NCBI GenBank assembly: GCA_033439265.1
Contig: JAVTVX010000009.1
Span: 5,011,609-5,075,608, forward strand
Direction: 5' to 3'
Length of the DNA: 64,000 bases
From: Dillenia suffruticosa
Taxonomy: Eukaryota > Streptophyta > Magnoliopsida > Dilleniales > Dilleniaceae
Positions 55,283 through 64,000 of the stretch are shown piece after piece (within the stretch, counting starts at the first letter, position 1; each line of letters begins with the position of its first letter). A model generated the notes under the pieces. It was given only the letters and a program-made list of their open reading frames with translations, made no database searches and was not told the origin of the DNA. The position numbers and the translations under genes are program-made.

Positions 55283-57080
55283 ATGGAAGCATTGGTTAAC
55301 GCACGTATAACCCCTATTCGTACGTATAAAGGCAGAGACTATTCCATTCATTGTTCGTTTGTTCCAACTTTCCCAAAGAAATTGTTTAGAGGTCCACTTG
55401 GGATGATGAGCCATCCAAAGTCGTTAAACTCAGTTGCAGCTTCAATTCAACCACTTAAAACCTCAGGACCCACTCACTTTGACAACACTCTTCCTTCCAA
55501 AGGTTGCATCATGATCTCAATGTATTTTATTCAGGCTCTTTCTTTATGATTTGATATATCATACATATTTTCATTTCATTGGGTCGGGGTATAGATTCAT
55601 AGCTCAACTTAGAAACAAGAAATCCTATGATTAAATGTGAGGGATGATTCTCAATGTCCTGGGGAGAAGTACAGAATATTTTTTGTTAGAGGATTTGGAC
55701 CATATTATAGTGTAACCAAGCATCAAGATAACAAAATGAGGTTTTAGACCACTACTTACCACATCAGTTTCAGATTTCACAGTATATTTTGTGTGATTAA
55801 CAATCCTTCTTGTGATTACAGAAGTCCTTGAGATCTGGCAAACTGCCGATGCTGTCTGTTTTGATGTTGATAGTACAGTATGCATGGATGAGGGCATTGA
55901 TGAACTTGCAGAATTTTGTGGAGCTGGGAAGGCTGTCGCAGAGTGGACTGCTAGGTTTGATGTCATTGCATTCAATTTCCTAAATAATTTTGGTGTATGT
56001 GGGCGTATGTGTGACTTCTTTTGTTGGCTTATGGCAGGGCAATGAGCGGGTCTATTCCTTTTGAGGAAGCATTGGCTGCCAGATTATCTCTTTTTAACCC
56101 TTCCCTATCCCAACTCCAAGAATTTCTTAAGAGGCCTCCAAGGTATGAGGACTATAATGCCTTTTTGTCTCTTTGATTACAGTATGCGGTATACATGTAA
56201 CTTGATCCATGCTTGCTCTTGGTAACATTAAAATAGTATAGTTGTAGTTATGGGCTCATGATACTTACCCCGGGCTCCTTTGGACGTACCGATATACGAT
56301 AAACCTACTGTCCTGCAGAAAATAGAAAATTATCTTGAATCTTTATGTAAAAGAAATATCAGCATGAAATTGAATTATCATCATGATTGTCTCTCACTAT
56401 GTTGAAATTGCTAATATCTACAGATGAGGAAAACTAAGAAAAGGAAACTATGACCGATCTAAATTTTTAGGTTTGATCTTGTTTAAAATAGAGGAGGAGA
56501 GACAATATTCTTTTAACTCAATTGGCTTTGAGTGCACACACCCAACAACATATTTACATATCAAAGAGAAGCATCCCAAAATAATAAATATGTTGTATCG
56601 TTGCTACAACTCCTATTCATTCCGTAAAGGACTATTAATCTTCTCCAAGTTCCAGTAGGCCCTATTAATTCTGTTTTTGCTATTTCCAACACTCCTCAAG
56701 CTGGAGCATATGGAAAACATGCACCAAGCTTGTTACAAGCTTAATGACTTAATATAGAACCAGAATCCCTTTATTCTAGAAAAATTATTGACGGATCTGA
56801 ATTCTTATGCCAAGAAGCAGAGCATGCTTGAGTCATGGTTCACAAGAGCAGCTGTTCGGACATATTCAGCTCTGCTGGAAAATCAGCGGCTCGAAGTGAA
56901 CCAGATTCTACTGGAACAAATAATATTTCTGTTGGAAACCAAACTTGATAGAGATAAAGGGAACGGCTTGACCAGATGGTAGTCCCATGGAAACTCCTGC
57001 CGAGGATAACAGAGAGACCAGATTCATTGACGGTGCGAACAACTATTTTAAAGCTTGAGAGGTTACATGGTGAAAGATTG

Positions 57081-57127
<47 letters not shown>

Positions 57128-60100
57128 ATGGTGAAAGAGGTTGCTTTAGAGGTTACATGTTACTTGAGTGGTTAGCACTAAGCATACATACATCTATTTA
57201 TATATCAAAGAATACGCCACTAATTAAATACAACAATTTCCTATGACGACTATTCATATTCCCTAGAGATTATTAATTTTCTTCTATTTCCAATAGACCC
57301 TGTTAATTCTTTATTTCTATTTCCAGTAGATCTTATGGCCAATCAAGGTCTTAAATTTTCTAATTTTTTCATAAATTTCCATCGAAATTCCCCAAATGAG
57401 ATGGTGTGAAAAGAAATTTACACGTGAAATATGTATGTATAATTATAGCTCACAAAATTTTGCAATATGTTGCAAAAAAAAATTGGTTTTGCAGAAAATT
57501 CCTAATGTTTTAGAAAAAAGACCAAGTTTTGGGACATTTAGGAAATTTTGAATAGAAATATGGCAAAATTTTCTTGGTAAAAAAATGGTCTTTTTTTTTT
57601 TTAATTTTGCAATGTCATATTTTGTTTTGTATTTTGTTAATTAGTATTTGTACTCTACATGGACTTGGTACATTTTTTTGGCAAATTTTGTTAGAATTGC
57701 ATTGCCAAAAAAAAATTATTAGAGTTAGGGATTACAAAAGCAACAAAATAAAGTAAAATTTTTAGTACAGCTAAATCAAATATCTCAACTTAGTTCAGAA
57801 AAGTTTGAAAAATATATATGTCATTGTCAAAATCAAATCACATGGGAGCAATGTTGTTTGCAACTCACAACCCGAATGCTGGCTGCACCTTATAGTGAAA
57901 CAATGTTTGACCCCAATGGAAATTTTTTATGGTACTATTAATGCATATCTTTCAGGTATCTAAGTAGTTGATAAAATTCTATACACTTTGTAATATAATA
58001 AAGTTTTTTTTAGTTTAAAAGTATGATAACTGTATATAAAGTGTTACAATACAACATTGTGAACATTTATAACCAAATTCACTGTGTATGATCACTCTAT
58101 ATAAATTTTAACAACCAAGTACATGACATTATGAACACTTATACCCAAATACATTACAAATAGACTGAATTTATTATTTTAAAAAATTACTCGATGTCAA
58201 ACGTTATATTTCAATGTAAGAACTTTTTCTCAAATTTTTAAAAATTTTCATCATTTTTTCTAAAAACAAATTGTGAAATTGTGGTGTGAAATATCTATAC
58301 TTTGATCCTTGCAAGATTTTATTCCCTGCAACGAATCACCACATTGATTTTTTTTTCTTTTTCTTTTTCTTTTTATTCAAACGATGACCGTATTAGTTGC
58401 TATATGTAAGTCAGAATTTCATCAAACATTGGCTATACATGACAATTCTCAAACATTGTAGAGAAGAAATCTTTTAATTCCTGGAAAAAAAAATGGCATC
58501 ACATATTTGCTATCAAAGCTTCAAAAGAACCTGTAGTCTTTTCGTGATTATCTATCATGGTTGTCAAGTCACTATTATATTTTCAACTGTCTGGCATATT
58601 TTTAATCTTCCAAGGTATATACTTGAATCATTGCAATCAAACTTAGCTTACAGTAGGAATTACAATCTGCAGTGAAGCAAGACTGCCCAGCCAATGGCCG
58701 AGTACATTGAAAAGTAATCCCTCTCTGATTTCCCTCCTTTCCTACCCTTACATTTTATAACCCCCTACACTCCCTTAACCACAAAGATTCTTGCAGTTGG
58801 GTTGTTACATCACATCAGCATTCACATTTTCTTTCTTCCTTCGGTTGTAAACCTGCAGAATCTTTGGAGCAGCCAGCTCACCCAGCTTACTTGGCACCAT
58901 GTCATCAGTCTCATAGTGAACTTCCTGTCATAACACTCGTGCTTTAAAACTACCTGTGTTTGACAATATACATGTTTCTGGAAATTATTAGTGTATTATG
59001 ACTTGATTGGAAATAATAAAACAATAAGATGGAAAATTATTAGTGTTATTCTGACTTGTGAGTGAATAATAAAAAAAAAAAAAAGATGGAAAGAGAAGTA
59101 ATAAAGAACAGCACTGTAATGACCCTGGACCAAATTATAATTTATGTTCCAAATTGGTTGAAGCTTTTCTTTGTTTCTAGCCTTCATGCTGCATTTTGAT
59201 GATTGTTGATTGATAGTGTATTGGCTCCTGAATTAACAAGCTTTGCTGATTCTACTCCTTAATATGCAGGATTTCCCCCGGTATAAAGGAGTTAGTCAAG
59301 AAGCTGAAGGCTAAAAATACTAATGTGTATCTTATCTCTGGAGGCTTTCGTCAAATGATCAATGTATGAATATGGACCATGGATCAACCCTCGCTTGCTC
59401 GATGATTCTTTGTTAATTCCTTCTACCATCCACAATTAGTTTTAGTGCCATCATTTTTGGGGTAAAAGAAAATTTTGCTTGATACTTAATATTAAGAACT
59501 CAAGTTGGTGACGACTAGCCAATCAGAGACCCCTTTTCCAAAAGTTACATTCTTGACAGAAAGTTGCTATTTTATGGTTAAAGGTAGCAGTTATTTTTCT
59601 TTTGAAATTTCTGAGCATGATAGGGCAATGTATTCTTTTCTTCACCTGTAAGAAGACATGTCCACTTTTTGTTAGTCTCATGAGATTGAACAGTCGTATA
59701 TGCAGTTTTAGTGAACTTAATGCTATTTGGGATTTAAAAATGAAAGTGAAAACAAATTCGCTATCAAAAAATCATTTTGAAAACAGATGTAAGTTATAGA
59801 AGACTCAGATTCTAGAGTGAATGAGCTTACTTCGATTACTGTTGCTCAGTACTTCTAAAATTCATATGCTGAGGCTTTAATTCATTCTGTCTCTGATTCT
59901 TATTTATGAGAATTTCCCTTTAAGCCTGTTGCATCAATTCTGGGGATCCCGCTGGAGAACATTTTCGCCAATCAACTGCTGTTTGGTGGCTCTGGAGAAT
60001 TCTTGGGCTTTGACACTAATGAACCCACTTCACGGAGTGGGGGGAAAGCTGTAGCAGTTCAACAAATAAGGAAGGTCTGTAATAGATATCTGTTTCCCCA

Positions 60101-60898
60101 TGTGGTTGATACAAATACTCAATAGTTTTGATAAATGCTTCAGTGGGTTGAGTGTGAAATTTTCATAATTTCTATGGTTAAATCGAACTTGCTGTCACTT
60201 CAGGTTCATGATTACAAGACCTTAGTAATGATTGGGGATGGTGCAACTGATCTTGAGGTAAGAGAGGTTTTTCTAAACTTCTTTTATTGAAGTCTTTTGT
60301 GCCCTATTTCATGTATTTATTCATCCCAAAAGTAGTGCTGTTAATTTCAATGACTTCTAAAACAAATAGCTCATTCAAATTATTTATATGGCCTATACTG
60401 AAGTAGGACATGAGACTAGGAATTTTCCACTCCAATAGAATACAGGTGTAACAATGGCATTTCGGCCCATATTGGACTGTGAAATATAGGGCTATGACTA
60501 CTTTACTTTATTGGTAAAACCTTCAATGCAACAGTGTCACTAATTTTCTGCTTCTAAGGGTTGCTAGCTAGGTTGTTAGTTTATATTAGCAGGCTTTCTT
60601 TCAAGCCAATGAACATCCTTTAACTCTTACTTTTTCTTAGCACGTAGACCTAGTGCTTTACTTTGTGTTTCTGTGTTAATCTTATGAGGGAGTGGATTTT
60701 CCACTATAGTGGTAAGTACTTAACTTTGGAATCCTGTATCAATGAGAACCCACCCTTTCCTGTTCCTTGTAGGCTCGACAACCCAGTGGTGCTGACTTGT
60801 TCATATGTTATGCTGGAGTCCAACATCGAGAATCTGTTGCAGCGAAAGCTGACTGGTTGGTTTTCAATTTTAAAGATCTAATCAATTCCTTGGATTAG
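55283..60898 (+). CDS. PSP: Phosphoserine phosphatase, plastid-targeted
   Basis: Seven coding exons: 55283-55502, 55822-55954, 56038-56142, 59270-59363, 59925-60074, 60204-60257, 60773-60898, giving 293 residues (Arabidopsis PSP is about 295). It removes phosphate from O-phospho-L-serine, the last step of the plastidial phosphorylated serine pathway. The first ~70 residues (MEALVNARITPIRTYKGRDY...) are Ser/basic-rich and fit a chloroplast transit peptide. HAD-family motifs: FDVDSTVCMDEGID (Asp88 nucleophile, Asp90 acid/base), LISGGFRQMI (Ser176), SRSGGKAVA (Lys) and MIGDGATDLEA (245-253, Mg2+ ligands). The start was chosen because the acceptor at 55271-55274 lies just upstream and this ATG begins the transit peptide. 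Intron 3 (3.1 kb) carries a Copia relic. The protein ends NFKDLINSLD, near the family's usual end. Confidence 0.96.
56480..57345 (-). mobile_element. Copia-type LTR fossil with two LTR remnants, in PSP intron 3
   Basis: Two direct repeats (about 56500-56690 and 57160-57330) share phrases such as ATATCAAAGA and CCCTRTTAATTCT and end in CTATTTCCAAC or its variant. On the minus strand the left copy starts TGTTGGAAATAG and is directly preceded by CAGCTTGAGGAG, the polypurine tract typical of Copia elements. Only ~450 bases of interior remain, with no recognisable gag or pol. A GA microsatellite has grown within it (57088-57121). An old, heavily deleted fossil. Confidence 0.7.
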
Positions 60899-61986
60899 CT
60901 TATACTTGTTTGAACTATATGTTGAACAGTTTTGGCATCTTTCCTGTTCTATTGGCTGGCATTGTAACTGCTGAGATAACATTATTTTTACATTCTTCCC
61001 TTCCCTATATGAGGATGTAAAGCATTAAATTGCCATTTGATTTATGGAAAATGTAATGCAATATGATTTCATGTAGACACAAAGCGAGGCTTGAGCCAAT
61101 GGGATGATGTTGTTTACAATAGAAACAGTAGAACATTTGCTTTGTTCTGCAGATCTTGATGAGGAAACCGATACAGATGATGATGTTGAATCCTGTTCTT
61201 CAGTAGTGGCCGGAACCAGCAACTATGACAGTTTTGGTTTGAATATATTTTCTATAGCACATAGATTGAAACTTCTACCTTGTGTAGATTAAGGAGTCAA
61301 AGATTGCATTGTTTGTATCTGACATCTAATTTCTTGGTTGATCTTTTATAAGTCAAGGGTCCTAAGTTAGTTGCACTGAAAATAGGTTCTCATTTCAATT
61401 TATTGGAATGTGTCTATTGCTGGAGATGTCATACCATAGGGAACCTTCTTTTGTGACTAGTAGTAGTTTCAAGGTGTTTGTGCCACATAATGCAGAGCAG
61501 CTCTTTCACTGCCTATATAAATGCCTGACCTTGGTGTTGATGGGTGTTGTCAAGATTTGATCTCAAGACCTGTTGATCATATAGATGCGTTTTCTTCACG
61601 TGAGGAGTATATGTTCAAGCCATTTGGTTGCCAGTGGAAATTTCAGGGGTGGTTGATTCTTATTTCTCATCATGTTCATCCTTTCTTGAAGCCTCATACA
61701 AGTCTAAATGTTCCTCTTGTTCCTGAATATTGTTTTTGCTGCAAGTAATATCTCCTTTACCATTATCTTTAATTTCTTTCTGATTGCCTGATAAATGCTC
61801 TGTGTATCACTCCACTGAATTGTTCATCACCTGCAGATATGCGGAATGTCAGAAATTGAGAGTTTAAGACGAATCTGTTTTCTTACCCCACACCACTTGA
61901 TGGGACTAATTTCTCAATACATGAGGGTTGTTTGGTTTCTATTTTGAGAATGCAGGGAAAAGTTTGCCAGATAAAATATTCCAAAG

Positions 61987-62022
<36 letters not shown>

Positions 62023-62334
62023 TAGGCTAAAGGCTGGTAGGAGACTGCTAGCATGGATATTTTCTCTAATTTGAACGTCAGCCATTATAAAATTGTGTGA
62101 TGAGGCTTAGCTATTGTCCTTAAAGTAATCCCCTCAACACTAATCTACCGAAGTGCCAAGTGCAGTCCCAATACCCTTACGAAGGCCTGAATGTTTTAGA
62201 TACATTTTTGTAAATAATTTCCCTCTGTTCGAGCCATTGAAGTGTATGGCATATGCTTCCATTCGCTTAAGCTTCCACCTACGCAGTGTTGTAAGAAGTT
62301 GGCAGGTGCATCATATCATGCGATATGACCTTTG

Positions 62335-62515
62335 AGACCAACGAGGAATTGGTATAATAAGATGAAATATTAGATTTTTTAATTAAATTTCGAGTTTGAA
62401 AATTAAAAATAGAAAAAATTATGTTGGAAGAATTGTTTTCTAAATAAGATTTATAGACATTCGAATCGTATTAAACAAAATATGATTTCAGGTATCGGTG
62501 AAAATGATGCGACCT
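62335..62515 (+). mobile_element. SINE
   Basis: TTAAATTTCGAGTTTGAAAA, ATTATGTTGGAAGAATTG, ATTCGAATCGTATTAAACAA and TTTCAGGTATCGGTGAAAA follow the family order. Diverged. Confidence 0.6.
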
Positions 62516-63159
62516 TTGTGTTGACAACTGCTTTGAAACAAAGTGATGGTGGGCATCGATTTGGACCTTCTAAAAAAGCACGCCTCTTGTGGGTCTATTG
62601 AGTTATTGACAGACATTTTGCATCACACACCAAACCTCAAATCTTAGCGTATGTCTCGTTTTGTTAAAATTAGATTTGAGGTCTTTTACATGTCAATATA
62701 GTTGGCCAATTGCCTTTTCTCCAAAAGCTTTTGTGCTCAAATGCCTACACCACCTTGAAAAGGCATTCCCTTGAAATCTTCTTCAAGTAGTGTTTTTACA
62801 CAAAATACATGAAGATGTTATTTAGTGAAAATGGGTACAAAATCTCTTAACACTATTAAGTCAATTACTGCCATTATCTGTGTAATTAATGTTATTAACA
62901 TGAGGAATCATTGTCGAGCTCATTGACACCAACTTCCAACTCTTGTGCCTTTGTTCTAGAAAATATTTAATGATTCAGTTGAAGAGAGAGGCTTTGTTTC
63001 ATAAATGAGCAAGTGCTTTGGTAATACGATGAAGAGCTCATATTCATAAAATCATCTGCATGACTCTTACTTGCACATTTTTGTGCTCATGACATTGGCC
63101 CCCACAATTTTCTAATAGAAATAATATTTGGCCACAACCGGCAAGTTGGCCGACAGTCT

Positions 63160-63320
63160 TTATCAGTGGTCAGAGTTCGAAATCATGCATCTCTGTATAT
63201 ATTTGATATTTTTTTAAAATGCTAAAATACTTTTTATAACTGCACCTCAACTCTGCTGACCCAAGTTCGGGCAGAGATAAGGGTTGCGTTAGATAATCGG
63301 TCAATATAAAATAAAAATAA
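63160..63320 (+). mobile_element. Possible tRNA-derived SINE
   Basis: B-box-like GGTCAGAGTTCGAAATCATG lies about 30 bases after a weak A-box-like segment. The 3' part has GGGTTGCGTTAGATAATCGG and an A-rich end. Its body differs from the common family. Confidence 0.4.
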
Positions 63321-63783
63321 AAATTTATATATATAATCGATTTCATTTAATAGGATAAAAGTTTGGTTATTATTATTGTTAAAATATTTTTAATAATAGC
63401 TATCCTATTTTTTTTACCTGGTCAATTAATCTGATAAAAATAATAATGAAGTTTAATTTAAGAGTTTATTCTCTCAATATGTCTATTTTTTTAATCTCGA
63501 CTTAAATTTGAAATTTTGATTAAAGAGTTTAACTTTTTGTTACCAGAGTGAGAGGTTGTTGACTTATAATAGCTAAAGTAAGAATGCATGGCTCTAGCAT
63601 GAGAAATTTAGAGATGAGAAATTTAGGGCTCTTGACTTTTCGGTGGTGCAGCAAAGGAATACTCATTTCAAATTGAACCATTTCTAGGAGATTAGTGAGC
63701 TTTACTTGAAAGTTTCTTCAGAGTGGCCCTCCCTCCCATTGATTGATCCCAGTTGTTTGGTTGCTTCCATTTCAATGGACCAC

Positions 63784-63790
<7 letters not shown>

Positions 63791-63833
<43 letters not shown>
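63791..63833. repeat. (CT)n microsatellite
   Basis: About 21 CT units. An open frame on the minus strand here is a translation of the repeat. Confidence 0.97.
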
Positions 63834-63835
<2 letters not shown>

Positions 63836-64000
63836 GAAAGAGAGTGACAGAACAATAGCAAGGGTACCTCCATCATTATCTTAACAACCAAACACTGCTT
63901 TTCTGTCGTCAAGGGTTGTGGGAAAAATCTATTGTTGGCACATATTGGATATTTTCTTTTCCAAATCATTTGAGCAATCTGCCTAATTAAATAAAAATAA

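Larger units (their letters stand above)
60899..64000. other. Region downstream of PSP
   Basis: 60899-61100 is the likely 3' UTR. Small open frames at 61104-61292 and 61521-61748 have possible splice signals nearby but no recognisable domain, and I do not call them genes. The rest holds CT microsatellites at 61989-62020 and 63791-63833, a SINE at 62335-62515 and a second tRNA-like element near 63160-63320. Confidence 0.5.

Noticed and set aside
61104-61292. 62-residue acidic ORF after PSP
   Set aside because: PSP already ends at its conserved C-terminus at 60898. The frame has a splice-like AG before its acidic segment but no domain, and may be a 3'-UTR exon or chance.
61521-61748. 75-residue ORF ending in Cys-rich text
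   Set aside because: The CFCCK ending with a nearby YAECQK segment suggested a small zinc-finger exon, but no upstream exon or matching family was found.

Overview
The window is nuclear DNA from a flowering plant, most likely a woody eudicot. It is AT-rich, its genes have many introns with canonical plant splice sites, GA/CT microsatellites sit near several gene starts, and the gene families are plant-specific. I cannot name the species. Six protein-coding genes can be reconstructed exon by exon, five on the + strand and one on the - strand. Between and inside them lie tRNA-derived SINEs, LINE scraps, a CACTA element and LTR-retroelement fossils.

Layout. 0.6-3.8 kb: a GPI-anchored X8-domain protein of the plasmodesmata callose-binding (PDCB) type. 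7.4-11.3 kb and 13.9-27.3 kb: two head-to-tail genes, each with an N-terminal PHD-like zinc finger and a C-terminal SPOC-like domain, related to the AIPP2/PAIPP2 readers of Arabidopsis Polycomb-type repression. They share intron positions and phases, so they look like an old tandem duplication. The second has very large introns that hold SINEs, a TRIM element with an intact target-site duplication, a Copia-type fossil next to a calnexin pseudogene fragment, and a LINE tail. 27-36.5 kb: no genes, but SINEs, microsatellites, an internally duplicated segment, a GC-rich patch and a proline-rich gene scrap. 38.2-39.6 kb: a Harbinger-transposase-derived ALP1-like gene with altered catalytic residues, preceded by tandem repeats that include a copy of its own start. 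40.7-46.6 kb (- strand): a complete 14-exon respiratory burst NADPH oxidase (RBOH). 47-53.9 kb: repeats, including a bounded 889-bp non-autonomous CACTA element. 53.9-60.9 kb: phosphoserine phosphatase (plastidial serine synthesis) with a 5'-UTR intron and a Copia relic in one intron. 60.9-64 kb: SINEs and microsatellites only.

The genes do not form a pathway. They are ordinary neighbours on a plant chromosome. The PHD/SPOC-like pair and the ALP1-like gene belong to families tied to Polycomb silencing, but their closeness may be chance. No clearly novel system was found. The most unusual items are the divergent zinc ligands and internal repeats of the PHD pair, the calnexin fragment lying inside Copia-derived sequence, the tRNA-like box inside the CACTA element, the repeat array over the ALP1-like start codon, and two GC-AG introns.
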